A stretch of 64,000 nucleotides of DNA from G963665815 sp942492065 (GCA_942492065.1 CALODV010000020.1:124001-188000), one strand, 5' to 3'. Positions 25,881 through 34,850 are shown, numbered from the stretch's first letter. Numbers and translations are program-made. Notes: generated from the sequence alone by a model not told the origin.

Positions 25881-26744
25881 ATGAAAAACGTTCGGCTTCT
25901 TCCTCTTTTTACAATGCTTTTTTTATTAGGGTGCCAACTACAGTATAATCCATGGGAAACATCTACAGATCGTTATGATTGTCCATCATATCTTATTCAG
26001 AAAAATATTAATGCTCTGAATATGTATTGGGATAACAAGGAAACACATGATTCATTGAAAATTGCTGTACTATCGGACACACATATCTGGTACAATGAGT
26101 TCGCAGAGGCTGTAGATCTGATTAATGCAAGGTCAGACATCGACTTTGTTATACATGCAGGTGATATGACAGAATACGGGTTGATAATGGAATATAAATG
26201 GTTTACTGATATTGCTGAAAGATTTAATAAACCCTGGTTTGCTGTTATTGGAAATCACGATTGCCTGAGTCATGGACTGGATATTTATAAAGAAATTTTC
26301 GGAATGGACAAATTCAAATTCAGTCTGGAAAAAGATGACAGTACAAAATACAATTTTGTGTTTATTAATAACAACTCATTGGAAATAAATGCTTCTCAGG
26401 AATACAATAACAATGTTGTAAACTGGATTAATAATTCTGTAGTTCTGCCTGGGTATGAAGGAGATAATATTGATATTCTGACCGCACATATTCCTCCAAC
26501 AAGTAATGTATATTTCGATAATTTTACAATAAACCATATTGATACACTATTGGTTAGAAATGATATTGAGATGTTTCTTTATGGACATACTCATTCATTT
26601 CATCCTCCTGAGGAAACAAAGAAGCCGTATTATACTTTCGGAGCAGACTGTATAGAAAAAAGAGAATACTATATCATAACTTTTTACGGTATAATTGAGG
26701 AAACAGGAAAGGTAGAATTCAGATATGAAAAAGTCAATTACTAA
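25881..26744 (+). CDS. lipoprotein metallophosphoesterase
   Basis: A 287-residue lipoprotein (signal ending LFLLGC) with a calcineurin-like phosphoesterase domain. The metal-binding motifs appear in order: DTHIW (DxH), GDMTEYG (GDxxxxG), GNHDC, the histidine of TAHIPP, and GHTHSF (GHxH). It should hydrolyse phosphodiesters or phosphomonoesters outside the inner membrane; the substrate is unknown. GGGAG sits 5 nt before the ATG. The next gene begins inside its last 20 bases, so they form a pair. Confidence 0.92.
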   Translation: MKNVRLLPLFTMLFLLGCQLQYNPWETSTDRYDCPSYLIQKNINALNMYWDNKETHDSLKIAVLSDTHIWYNEFAEAVDLINARSDIDFVIHAGDMTEYGLIMEYKWFTDIAERFNKPWFAVIGNHDCLSHGLDIYKEIFGMDKFKFSLEKDDSTKYNFVFINNNSLEINASQEYNNNVVNWINNSVVLPGYEGDNIDILTAHIPPTSNVYFDNFTINHIDTLLVRNDIEMFLYGHTHSFHPPEETKKPYYTFGADCIEKREYYIITFYGIIEETGKVEFRYEKVNY

Positions 26745-27333
26745 GCTTTTCGGTTTATTAATACTATTTGCACTGCCCGGTCTCTTATTATCAATCGATA
26801 TGAAGACGATAAAAGCAGAGCTAGTTCCTGATTATTCACTGTTACAGGGAGCGGGAAATCTTGGCTGGAGATCATTAAGTTTTGGTTATATATGTGGGAA
26901 AAAAGGATTTTACGAAACAGACTTTGGGTTTGGATATACACCTGCAAGACTTGGAGGAAGAGATATTCATCAGTTCAACTGGAAGAACAGGTATCTCAGA
27001 GGAAGTATGGAGATTACAGAAAGGATTAAAGTACGTCATTATATTGGTTTGTATGTTACAGTAAATACTAATGAAAAAGCTAATTCATGGTTTGAGCTTC
27101 CTGATAAATATCCTTCCAGATACTATTTTCCCACAGCCTTGCATGGAATTTTTGCTCTGGGTTTAAAGACAGATCTGAAATCTAAAAATGAGAAGATCAG
27201 TTACTGGTCTTTTTATACGGAAATCAGTACTTTGGATTCTTATATCAGGGCTTTTGTTATCTCTAATGGAGAAGTTGATATTAAGGATGTCTGGAGTTTT
27301 TCTGCCGGACTATCTATCAGATTCAGGAAGTGA
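26725..27333 (+). CDS. exported barrel-like protein paired with the phosphoesterase
   Basis: A 202-residue protein with a signal peptide (MKKSITKLFGLLILFALPG) and alternating strands (SFGYICGKKGFYETDFGFGY, YIGLYVTVNT, FSAGLSIRF), ending in RFRK. This looks like a small outer-membrane or periplasmic beta barrel of about eight strands. It overlaps the phosphoesterase gene by 20 bp, and AAAGG precedes it. Family not recognised. Confidence 0.65.
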   Translation: MKKSITKLFGLLILFALPGLLLSIDMKTIKAELVPDYSLLQGAGNLGWRSLSFGYICGKKGFYETDFGFGYTPARLGGRDIHQFNWKNRYLRGSMEITERIKVRHYIGLYVTVNTNEKANSWFELPDKYPSRYYFPTALHGIFALGLKTDLKSKNEKISYWSFYTEISTLDSYIRAFVISNGEVDIKDVWSFSAGLSIRFRK

Positions 27334-27389
27334 TACTATGAATTTGAGCTTTGCAAGATATAAGTATAGGATTATTGGATATCTTGCCT

Positions 27390-28124
27390 TTACTTGAAGT
27401 CAGTGTTTAAGATTTTGTCGATTTCTCCATTTCTCAACATTGCTTCTTGAGCAGATTCAAATTCCTTAATTTTTTTTATAAGTGCAGATTTTTTTGATAT
27501 GGCAAAATATACTTCTGTTTTTCCTTCATATTTGTAATCTGCAATTGTGATTTTGTCAGCAATATCATTCAGCTTTGAAAGTTCATATTTACCTGTTTCA
27601 ATATTGACAATGAATGCATCAAATCTACCACCGGCTAACATTTTCAAACCTTGTTTAACATTATCAACTGCTTCTTTCGTTATTTTTGCATTATTCGAGA
27701 ATTCGTCAAAGTATTTTGCCCCTCTAAGTACTCCAACAGTTAAGTTTTCAAAATCTTTCAGTGAAGTGAACTTTTTTTTACTATCTTTTATTATGAAAAA
27801 GGCTTTGATTGATTTGGTTTTGTATGGTTTATTGAAGAAATACATGTATTCTTCTCTATCATTCTTTTTTGTGATTCCACTGATAAGATCAGAATGTCCC
27901 TGTTTCATGTTTTCGAGACACCTTGCCCATGGATAGACATTATATGCTGCCTTATCTCCAGTTTCTCTGAGTAAAGCATCAGTAAGCATAATGTCAATAC
28001 CACCAATAACTTTAGACCCATTGACAATTTTAAACGGAGGATAATCATCAAGTGGAACGTTAACATTCTCTGCTATTAATATTGAAACTAGAATAACTAA
28101 AAATGTAAGAAAAGGATACTTCAT
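27390..28124 (-). CDS. periplasmic substrate-binding protein, family 3 (amino-acid-type)
   Basis: A 244-residue exported protein with a signal peptide (MKYPFLTFLVILVSILIA) and a family-3 solute-binding fold: DDYPPFKIVNG.KVIGGIDIMLTDAL, the central LTVGVLRGAKYFDEF and FAISKKSALIKKI. AAGGGAG fixes the ATG at 28124; a start six codons earlier lacks support. No permease or ATPase lies nearby, so it is an orphan that may serve a transporter elsewhere or a non-transport sensory role, as many stand-alone family members do. Confidence 0.88.
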   Translation of the reverse strand: MKYPFLTFLVILVSILIAENVNVPLDDYPPFKIVNGSKVIGGIDIMLTDALLRETGDKAAYNVYPWARCLENMKQGHSDLISGITKKNDREEYMYFFNKPYKTKSIKAFFIIKDSKKKFTSLKDFENLTVGVLRGAKYFDEFSNNAKITKEAVDNVKQGLKMLAGGRFDAFIVNIETGKYELSKLNDIADKITIADYKYEGKTEVYFAISKKSALIKKIKEFESAQEAMLRNGEIDKILNTDFK

Positions 28125-28339
28125 TTTAACTCCCTTGTGCAATATTTTTGCTAATAAATTATTATGATCTCTATTTAAATATATTTTATTATTTCTAAAT
28201 TCAAAATCATTTTTGACCTTTAAACCAAAAAAAAAAAACTTGCAAAATTACAGGTTATAATGCAAAAAAGCGGTGAGGGAGTAATTTGGAAAATAGTGTG
28301 TAAATTGTCTTTTTAACCATAATGCCTGAGGAGGTAACT

Positions 28340-29782
28340 TTGGATTATTTATCAATTGCCCTGAACAAGGCTCAGGGACTTAATGTCGACTATGCAGATA
28401 TCCGCATCCAGAAGAAGATGACCGAGAGTATATTTCTCAGAAATCTCAGCTTAAAAAACACTTCTGTTACTGAACTGCATGGTTATGGAATAAGAGTATT
28501 CAAAAACGGGGCATGGGGTTTTGCTCACAATAATGTTTTCACGAAAGAAGAGATTGTGAAAACAGTTGAAAAAGCAGTAGCTCTTGCAGATAATTCTGCT
28601 AAGATTAAAAATGGGCAGGGATTAACGCTTGCTTCAGAAAGAAGCTATATCGATACTTATACAACTCCTGTTGAAATCGATCCGTTCTCAATAACTCTAC
28701 CGGAAAAGGTTGATCTTATGTTTGAGGTTAACAGGAGCATAATGAACTACAAGGAAATTCAGCAGGCAATGTTCTTCTTATCCTCCGTAAAAGAAGAAAA
28801 ACTGTTTGCTTCGACTATCGGAACAAGGCTGTGTATCAAGAATACATATATCAGTCCTTATCTTAATGCATCTGCTGTTGCTAATAACGATAGTCAGAGA
28901 AGAGCTCTGCAAACAGGTGGAGTTGCAAAAGGCTGGGAATTTATTAACTCACTTAATCTGCTGGAAAAAGCACCGATCATAGCTCAGGAAGCTATTGCCA
29001 AATGTCATGCAGGAACTCTCGGAGAAGACCAGAGACGAACACTGATTCTTGATCCTACACATATGTCTCTGACAATGCACGAATCTGTCGGTCATCCTAC
29101 TGAGCTGGACAGGGTGCTGGGCTGGGAAGCTGATTTTGCAGGAATATCTTTTGCCACACCTGAAAAGCTGAAAAACTTCCGGTATGGGTCTGATATTGTT
29201 AACTTTATTGCTGACAATAAGCTGGAAGGTGGTCTGGCAACTCTGGGTTATGATGATGACGGTGTTCCAAACCAGAAGTGGCATATTGTTAAAGACGGTA
29301 TCTTGAATGAATACGGAACAACCAGAGATACAGCTCCGTTTATCGGAGAAACCATGAGTAGAGGCTGCAACAGAGCAACAGATTACTATGATATTCCTAT
29401 CAACAGGATCCCTAATTTATACCTGCAGCCTGGTAAAGAAAAACTGTCTCCACAAGAGCTTATTGCGGATACGGAAGATGGTGTTTACATTGAAGGTCAG
29501 GGTTCATTCTCAATTGATCAGCACCGGGTTAACTTCCAGTTTGGTGGAGACATGTTCTGGGAAATCAAGAATGGTAAGAAAGTAAGAATGCTGAAGAAAG
29601 TACTGTATAAATCGAATAATCCTGAATTCTGGAATGCCTGCGATGCTATTTGCGATGAAAGATATTTCCAAACCTTCGGTGTTGTGAACTGCGGTAAAGG
29701 TCAGCCTATGCAGGCAGGAAGAATGACCCATGGAGGAGCAACAGCGCGCTTCCGTAATATTCGTGTAGGAGGTTCACAATGA
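28340..29782 (+). CDS. tldD: TldD-type metalloprotease
   Basis: TldD is the catalytic half of the TldD-TldE protease, which unfolds and degrades peptides and matures some ribosomal peptides. The zinc motif is MHESVGHPTELDR (HExxxH), with the later metal-binding cysteine in VVNCGKGQP. The GAGGAGG at 28327-28333 would serve a TTG start at 28340; an ATG at 28322 lies before that site and is less likely. Length 480 aa is normal. The stop overlaps the tldE start by 4 bp. Confidence 0.94.
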   Translation: MDYLSIALNKAQGLNVDYADIRIQKKMTESIFLRNLSLKNTSVTELHGYGIRVFKNGAWGFAHNNVFTKEEIVKTVEKAVALADNSAKIKNGQGLTLASERSYIDTYTTPVEIDPFSITLPEKVDLMFEVNRSIMNYKEIQQAMFFLSSVKEEKLFASTIGTRLCIKNTYISPYLNASAVANNDSQRRALQTGGVAKGWEFINSLNLLEKAPIIAQEAIAKCHAGTLGEDQRRTLILDPTHMSLTMHESVGHPTELDRVLGWEADFAGISFATPEKLKNFRYGSDIVNFIADNKLEGGLATLGYDDDGVPNQKWHIVKDGILNEYGTTRDTAPFIGETMSRGCNRATDYYDIPINRIPNLYLQPGKEKLSPQELIADTEDGVYIEGQGSFSIDQHRVNFQFGGDMFWEIKNGKKVRMLKKVLYKSNNPEFWNACDAICDERYFQTFGVVNCGKGQPMQAGRMTHGGATARFRNIRVGGSQ

Positions 29783-31065
29783 TCTCTAAAGAAAGAATAA
29801 ATAAAATTGGTAAACTCGTAAAAAAACACTGTACTGCCGATGATTACTCAATTTATTTTACCGGTTCCGATAAATTGGAAACCAGATTTGCTCAGAATGC
29901 AATTACTCAGCATATTACCGGGGAAAACAACAGAGTTGCAATAGAAGTGGCTTATGGAAACAAAACCGGAATGTGTATGACTAACCAATATGATGAAGAG
30001 TCAATAAAACGAATTGTAAAGCAAGCTCAGGAAATCGCAAAATTGAATCAACCAGATCCGGAACATATACCCTCACCGGAACCTGCTGAATATATGGATG
30101 TAAAAAACTATAGTGAAGCCACTGATAATCTCAAAGTAGAAGATATGGTTGATGTAGTGGAAAACTCTATTGCCAACGCTCAGAAACAAGGAGCAAAGCT
30201 TTCAGGAATGACTGAGAAAAGTCATGGATATTTCTACCTATTGGCTAAAAACGGTTTTGAAGGGTTTAATCAGAACGGAATGTTCGGGCACTCAATGACT
30301 ATCAAGAAAAACGACATGGAAACAAAAGTTGCTCGTAATGTAATAGACTTCAACAACTTTGCCCTTAATGAAGAAATTGCTAAATTGAACGATCAGCTAT
30401 TTAGTCTTAAAGATATGAAACACATGGAAGCTGAGAAACTTCCTGTGATCCTGAGACCGGCGGCAGTTGGGAATTTCCTTGGATTCATACTGTATCTGAT
30501 AAACATGAGAGAAGCTGATGAAGGTTTAACACCATTTACAGGATTACTTGGCAAAAAAGCATTTGGGGACAAGTTCAGTCTTTTATCCAGTATGCAGGAT
30601 AAAGAATTACACAGGTCTCCTTTCGGTAGTGAAGGGATTATTTCCAAAGATACAAGCTGGATTGAAAGCGGAATTCTCAAGAATATGCCGGCAAATAAAT
30701 TCTATGCTGCAAAGAAAGGTGTAGAACCTCTGAACATGAACAACATTATTATCCCGGGTTCAGGGACATCTGAAGAAGAAATGATGAAGATGGTGCCCAG
30801 AGGGATAATAATAAACTCAATGTGGTACATCAGAATGGTCGATATGAAGAAAGGTGAACTCACCGGACTGACCAGAGATGGCGTTATGTATTTCGAAGAC
30901 GGTAAGATAAAAAACGCTGTTCACAACTTCAGATGGAACGAAGTAATCCCGGAAGTGACAGAAAGAATCCTCGCTTTAGGTAAGGAAGATATTGTCAGCC
31001 TGACAATGAAAGTTCCAACAATGCTCATAAATAGTTTTAACTTCGTAGATACCACAACATTCTAA
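29779..31065 (+). CDS. tldE: TldE/PmbA-type partner of TldD
   Basis: A 428-residue PmbA/TldE family protein, the non-metal half of the TldD-TldE heterodimer. It shares the N-terminal fold (ETRFAQNAITQHITGENN, a match to the same region of TldD) but lacks the HExxxH motif, as expected. The C-terminal IIPGSGTSEEEMMKMVPRGI and GELTGLTRDGVMYFEDGKI are typical. The ATGA overlap with tldD ensures joint translation. No obvious peptide-precursor gene is adjacent. Confidence 0.93.
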   Translation: MISKERINKIGKLVKKHCTADDYSIYFTGSDKLETRFAQNAITQHITGENNRVAIEVAYGNKTGMCMTNQYDEESIKRIVKQAQEIAKLNQPDPEHIPSPEPAEYMDVKNYSEATDNLKVEDMVDVVENSIANAQKQGAKLSGMTEKSHGYFYLLAKNGFEGFNQNGMFGHSMTIKKNDMETKVARNVIDFNNFALNEEIAKLNDQLFSLKDMKHMEAEKLPVILRPAAVGNFLGFILYLINMREADEGLTPFTGLLGKKAFGDKFSLLSSMQDKELHRSPFGSEGIISKDTSWIESGILKNMPANKFYAAKKGVEPLNMNNIIIPGSGTSEEEMMKMVPRGIIINSMWYIRMVDMKKGELTGLTRDGVMYFEDGKIKNAVHNFRWNEVIPEVTERILALGKEDIVSLTMKVPTMLINSFNFVDTTTF

Positions 31066-31081
31066 GTTTTAACATATATAA

Positions 31082-31121
31082 TCACACCTTCCGAATGGTT
31101 AAGATCATTCGGAATGGTGTG
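31082..31121 (+). terminator. long hairpin after tldE, probable terminator
   Basis: TCACACCTTCCGAATG (31082-31097) pairs with CATTCGGAATGGTGTG (31106-31121) with one or two mismatches and an 8-nt loop. The T-run after it is poor (GCTTATATTT), so it may act as a weak terminator or an RNA-stabilising hairpin. Confidence 0.6.
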
Positions 31122-31162
31122 GCTTATATTTCGTGCCGGTTCGACCTTTGGAACGCTCCGTT

Positions 31163-31187
31163 TTCTTTGAAAAACCAAAGAAAATAT
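31163..31187. repeat. hairpin element TTTTCTTTG/CAAAGAAAA
   Basis: TTTTCTTTG and CAAAGAAAA are inverted around a 6-7-bp centre. A near copy (TTTCTTTG/CAAAGAAA) lies at about 9978-9999, also just after a gene. Both may be remnants of a short dispersed palindromic repeat. Confidence 0.4.
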
Positions 31188-31336
31188 GGGAGCAGATATA
31201 AAAAATCAATTCTAAGACAAAAATGCCGTGGTTCTAAGACATATCTTAAAAAGTCAAATACACAAAATCCTTGACATCAAATTACAATCGTGAAAATGAA
31301 TTTAGAATTGTAATCACAGTAAATTAAGGAGTTATA

Positions 31337-32314
31337 ATGATCAGAGTCGGAGTTGTCGGAGTAGGTCAGTTTGGGCAGAATCATGCCAGAATTCTCAGTC
31401 AGGCAGATTTCTGCAAATTTGTAGGTATATACGACAAAAGAAAGAAAAGAGCTAAGGAAATTGGCACAAAAATCAATGCCAGGATTTTTCCTGATCTTGA
31501 TTCCCTCCTCAATGAAGTAGACGCTCTGGTTATAGTAGTAACGACTATTTCTCACTATGAGATTGCAAAAGAAGCTCTGGAAAGAGGTATTCACGTTTTT
31601 ATTGAAAAACCGATTACCGCAGAACTGCACGAAGCAGAAGATCTGGTAAAAATTGCCGGAGAACGCAATCTTAAAGTTCAGGTAGGACATATAGAAAGAT
31701 TCAACCCTGTTGTTACAGAAATTGCAGATCAGATTGATGATCCTCTTTTCATCGAGTGTCACCGAATTGCACCTTTCACTCCAAGAGGAAGTGATGTACC
31801 TGTTGTACTGGAGCTTATGATTCATGACATCGACCTTATTCTGGACTTCATTAAAAGCGAAGTCGTTGATATACGGGCAAGTGGTGCCAGTGTTGCAACT
31901 AAAAGCATTGATATTGCCAATGCGCGAATAGAATTTGCCAACGGTGCTGTGGCAAATGTAGTTTCCAGCCGTATTTCCATGAAGAGAGAGAGAAAATTCA
32001 GATTCTTCCAGAAGAATAAGTATTTCTCCATGGACTTTCAGGATAAAAAAGTACAGATAGTATCCAAGTCAAAGCAGTTGTATAAAGTTCTGCCAAAAGT
32101 TATGGCAGGTCTGACCAGCTTTGAAGAATCTAAAGAAAAACTTGTGGATATTGTGGAGGTGGATGCTTCCAATCGCAGTAAAGATGCTCTGACTGCAGAG
32201 CTTGAGTCTTTTGTTAATGCGGTTGAAGCTGGTATAAATCCTGTTGTTGACGGTCAAGCAGGAACAAGGGCATTAAAAGTAGCACTTGAGATATTGGATA
32301 AAATGAAAAAATAA
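31337..32314 (+). CDS. Gfo/Idh/MocA family NAD(P)-dependent oxidoreductase
   Basis: A 325-residue dehydrogenase of the glucose-fructose oxidoreductase/inositol dehydrogenase family. The Rossmann motif is GVVGVGQFGQNHA, the catalytic-region EKP motif is FIEKPIT, and VGHIERFNP is the family's second conserved block. Such enzymes oxidise sugars or nucleotide sugars; the substrate cannot be told, though a sugar for lipid A or surface polysaccharide (GnnA-like) is possible. AAGGAG lies 6 nt before the ATG. It is followed closely by asnS. Confidence 0.92.
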   Translation: MIRVGVVGVGQFGQNHARILSQADFCKFVGIYDKRKKRAKEIGTKINARIFPDLDSLLNEVDALVIVVTTISHYEIAKEALERGIHVFIEKPITAELHEAEDLVKIAGERNLKVQVGHIERFNPVVTEIADQIDDPLFIECHRIAPFTPRGSDVPVVLELMIHDIDLILDFIKSEVVDIRASGASVATKSIDIANARIEFANGAVANVVSSRISMKRERKFRFFQKNKYFSMDFQDKKVQIVSKSKQLYKVLPKVMAGLTSFEESKEKLVDIVEVDASNRSKDALTAELESFVNAVEAGINPVVDGQAGTRALKVALEILDKMKK

Positions 32315-32329
32315 TCAGGAGAAAATAAA

Positions 32330-33619
32330 ATGATTAAGATAAAAGATATAGCTTCTCATGTTGGAGAAGAAATAATATTAAGAGGCTGGATCAGAAACAC
32401 CAGATCAAGCGGAAAATTATTGTTCATCTTATTAAGAGACGGAACAAGCGAAATACAATGTGTAGCGTTCAGACCGGATATGGGTGATGAAGAGTTCAAA
32501 GCTGCCAAGAAAATCAGTCTTGAATCATCTGTAGAAATTGTCGGTACACCTGCAAAACACCCCAAGAGAGAAGGTCAGTTTGAACTTGCAGTTAAGACAG
32601 TTAAGCTCCTTGCAGACTCACCGGAATACCCTATTTCCAACAAAGAACACGGAACTGATTTCCTGCTGTCCAACAGGCATTTGTGGCTGAGATCACGCAA
32701 GCAGTGGGCAACCCTGAGAATCAGACATACCGTGTACTTTGCAGTATGTGAATATCTCAACGACAACGATTTCTTCAGATTCGATTCTCCAATTCTCACC
32801 CCTAACGCCTGTGAAGGTACAACAACCCTGTTCGAAGTACCTTATTTCGACCTGGGGAATGCTTATCTGTCACAATCAGGACAATTATATCTCGAAGCTG
32901 GCATTATGAGCCTTGGACGTGTATATGACTTCGGTCCTGTGTTCAGAGCAGAGAAATCTAAAACACGTAAACACCTCACAGAGTTCTGGATGATGGATGC
33001 AGAAGCAGCTTTCGTTGAGCATGACGAGAACATGGATATTCAGGAAGGACTGATAAGACATATTATCCGTACAGTTCTCAAAAAATGCCGTAAAGAGCTG
33101 GAAGTAATGGAAAGAGATATCGAAGCTCTGGAAAAAGCTGATGCTCCTTTCAAAAGAATGACTCATAGAGAAGCTGTTGACTACCTTAAAGCAAAAGGTT
33201 CTGAGATAGGCTACAGCGATGACTTTGGCGCAGCAGAAGAAGCACTTATTACAGAAGGTTCCGATGTTCCTGTTTTCATCGAAAAATGGCCTAAAGAAAT
33301 CAAAGCTTTCTACATGAAACGTGATCCTGAGGACGATAACATCGTGCTTGGCGCTGACCTTATTGCTACCGAAGGTTTCGGAGAAATAATCGGTGGATCT
33401 CAAAGGGAAGATGATTATGAAATCCTTCTGGAGAGAATGAAAAATGAAGATATGGATCTGGAAGAATATTCATGGTATCTTGATCTGAGAAAATACGGAT
33501 CAGTACCGCATAGCGGATTTGGTATCGGGCTGGAGAGAATTGTTGCCTGGATGGCAGGATCTCCTCATATCAGAGAAACAATACCATTCCCAAGAATGAT
33601 ATACAGAATTCAACCCTAA
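32330..33619 (+). CDS. asnS: asparaginyl-tRNA synthetase
   Basis: A class IIb aminoacyl-tRNA synthetase charging tRNA-Asn. The N-terminal OB-fold anticodon-binding domain (residues about 1-110: IILRGWIRNTRSSGKLLFI) is followed by the class II core with motif 2 FRAEKSKTRKHLTEFWMMD and motif 3 GFGIGLERIVAWM, then ETIPFPRM. The 'RAEKS.TRKHL.EF' form and IPFPR ending fit AsnRS better than AspRS. Length is 429 aa. It is the last gene before a strong terminator. Confidence 0.96.
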   Translation: MIKIKDIASHVGEEIILRGWIRNTRSSGKLLFILLRDGTSEIQCVAFRPDMGDEEFKAAKKISLESSVEIVGTPAKHPKREGQFELAVKTVKLLADSPEYPISNKEHGTDFLLSNRHLWLRSRKQWATLRIRHTVYFAVCEYLNDNDFFRFDSPILTPNACEGTTTLFEVPYFDLGNAYLSQSGQLYLEAGIMSLGRVYDFGPVFRAEKSKTRKHLTEFWMMDAEAAFVEHDENMDIQEGLIRHIIRTVLKKCRKELEVMERDIEALEKADAPFKRMTHREAVDYLKAKGSEIGYSDDFGAAEEALITEGSDVPVFIEKWPKEIKAFYMKRDPEDDNIVLGADLIATEGFGEIIGGSQREDDYEILLERMKNEDMDLEEYSWYLDLRKYGSVPHSGFGIGLERIVAWMAGSPHIRETIPFPRMIYRIQP

Positions 33620-33635
33620 TATTGTATAAAGTATT

Positions 33636-33664
33636 AAAGGCTGTCTTATGGCAGCCTTTTTTTT
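33636..33664 (+). terminator. terminator after asnS
   Basis: AAAGGCTG (33636-33643) pairs with CAGCCTTT (33652-33659) around an 8-nt loop, running into eight Ts. Confidence 0.92.
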
Positions 33665-33687
33665 GTTTTCTGGTTTTAGATCTAATT

Positions 33688-33808
33688 AAATAGTTAATGC
33701 ATATCAGGAAATCATAAATAATCTTAAAGCTATGCAATACAGCCAATTCTCCTCTATTAAGAGGGGTAATTCATTTCAAATTGAAATGAATTGGGGTGTG
33801 TATGAAAC
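33688..33808. repeat. direct repeat, copy 1
   Basis: It shares CTATGCAATACAGCCAATTC, a CCTCT..AGAGG hairpin, GGTAATTCATTTCAAATTG and a TGTGTATGA end with the copy at 34085-34198; the upstream ~42 bp also align loosely. This copy keeps a full 12-bp-arm palindrome (AATTCATTTCAA/TTGAAATGAATT, 33768-33792) that is cut short in the other. The CCCCTCT..AGAGGGG...GGGGTGTGT layout resembles short palindromic elements common in FCB-group genomes. Confidence 0.8.
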
Positions 33809-33859
33809 CAATTTTTAACTTTCATTACATTTGATGTTAGAGCCACAGCTCTCTATTAT

Positions 33860-33881
33860 GAGACACAAAATGTTGTGTCTC
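33860..33881. repeat. perfect palindrome GAGACACAA/TTGTGTCTC
   Basis: GAGACACAA (33860-33868) and TTGTGTCTC (33873-33881), 4-bp loop. Similar in design to 33924-33941. Confidence 0.65.
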
Positions 33882-33923
33882 TACGGTATCATTAAAATCT
33901 GTAGAGTTTGCCTACTTTGCAGG

Positions 33924-33941
33924 GCCACAATATCTTGTGGC
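33924..33941. repeat. perfect palindrome GCCACAA/TTGTGGC
   Basis: GCCACAA (33924-33930) and TTGTGGC (33935-33941), 4-bp loop; shares the CACAA/TTGTG core with the palindrome at 33860-33881. Confidence 0.6.
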
Positions 33942-34084
33942 TTATTGTCCTGGTTAGAGACCTGTTCAAGTTTTGGCGGACTATGTTCTCCCTGGATGTG
34001 TTCTGTCTGAACCATCCTCAGGGAGATGTCGACAGAATGGAGACAGAGGGTTAAACATAAACATTGACATAGTCAATGTATTGC

Positions 34085-34198
34085 AAATAGTTATAGCATA
34101 AGATCAAAATTATCTAAAATCGTAAAACTATGCAATACAGCCAATTCCCCTCTATTAAGAGGGGTAATTCATTTCAAATTGAATTGTGTGTATGAGAC
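34085..34198. repeat. direct repeat, copy 2
   Basis: Near copy of 33688-33808, with a perfect CCCCTCT/AGAGGGG hairpin (34147-34164) and a short deletion of the right arm of the long palindrome. Confidence 0.8.
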
Positions 34199-34202
34199 TT
34201 AA

Positions 34203-34245
34203 AATCACACTATTTAGAAGGTTTGCACCCATTCTAAAGGTGATT
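34203..34245 (-). terminator. possible terminator after yedF
   Basis: AATCAC and TTTAGAA pair with TTCTAAA and GTGATT to give an interrupted stem. On the minus strand it is followed by TTTTAAG, a weak T-run. Confidence 0.35.
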
Positions 34246-34253
34246 CTCATTAT

Positions 34254-34850
34254 TTACATCGTAATTACATTATGTGATGTCAGAATTTCAACGATCGAGT
34301 ACATATTGGAGATCTCACCTACTTCAAGCTGATCTTTCATTTCAAAGAAATCAAGACAGGTTCCACAACAGACAATTCTTACACCTTGTTCATCCAGTTT
34401 TTTGATATTCTCAACAGTATCTGCACCGGATACACATGAAAGAACTCCCCCATTCATAAATACAATATATGAAGGCTTATCATCCATGGTTGTAAGTGTA
34501 TAGAAGAAAGCGTTCATCAGCTTTTTACCAAGAATCTGAGAACCGGAACCAATTGCTTCAGAGTTAATGAAAACAACAGTATCCTTATAATTGATACTGG
34601 TACAGCCACAAGCCTCAACTTCTTCAGTCTTCACTTCACCTTTGGATGCACTGATGTAGAAATTACCGTCTTTTTCTTCAGTAGCTGTAACATTCACATT
34701 ACGATTATTAAGAAATCTTACAACGTTGTTCTTAGCTACTTCATTATCAACAATAACCTGAAATTCAGTGCTTTCTTTGTTCTCTACTTCTTTCTTGGTT
34801 AAAACTACAGGCTGTGGACATGCGAGTCCTCTTCCATCAACTATTTTCAT
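34254..34850 (-). CDS. yedF: YedF-type selenium-metabolism protein (TusA plus DsrE-like domains)
   Basis: A 198-residue two-domain protein. Residues 1-75 are a TusA/SirA-like domain with the hallmark GLACPQPVV. The rest is a DsrE-like domain with VVFINSEAIGSG, FMNGGVLSCVSGA and the cysteine pair CCGTCLDF. This matches the YedF family found with orphan selD in selenium-dependent molybdenum hydroxylase and other selenium systems; the cysteines probably carry a sulfane sulfur or selenium. It overlaps the DUF3343 gene by 4 bp, whose end supplies its GGAGG site. Confidence 0.9.
   Translation of the reverse strand: MKIVDGRGLACPQPVVLTKKEVENKESTEFQVIVDNEVAKNNVVRFLNNRNVNVTATEEKDGNFYISASKGEVKTEEVEACGCTSINYKDTVVFINSEAIGSGSQILGKKLMNAFFYTLTTMDDKPSYIVFMNGGVLSCVSGADTVENIKKLDEQGVRIVCCGTCLDFFEMKDQLEVGEISNMYSIVEILTSHNVITM

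Larger units (their letters stand above)
33620..34253. other. 634-bp intergenic region built of repeats and palindromes
   Basis: Apart from the asnS terminator it holds two direct repeats of about 115 bp (33688-33808 and 34085-34198), and between them two CACAA/TTGTG palindromes. No coding frame is convincing. It is the most repeat-rich patch in the window and looks like a graveyard of small non-coding mobile elements. Confidence 0.7.

Noticed and set aside
28201..28262. Promoter for tldD from TTGACC and TATAAT in the A-rich leader
   Set aside because: TTGACC and TATAAT are about 37 bp apart, and the nearer TTGCAA is only 10 bp away; no proper spacing.
31133..31150. GGTTCGACC resembling a tRNA T-loop
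   Set aside because: No acceptor stem, anticodon arm or CCA can be built around it.
33620..34253. CRISPR array
   Set aside because: Only two repeats of ~115 bp with a ~275-bp gap and internal decay; no regular spacers and no cas genes.
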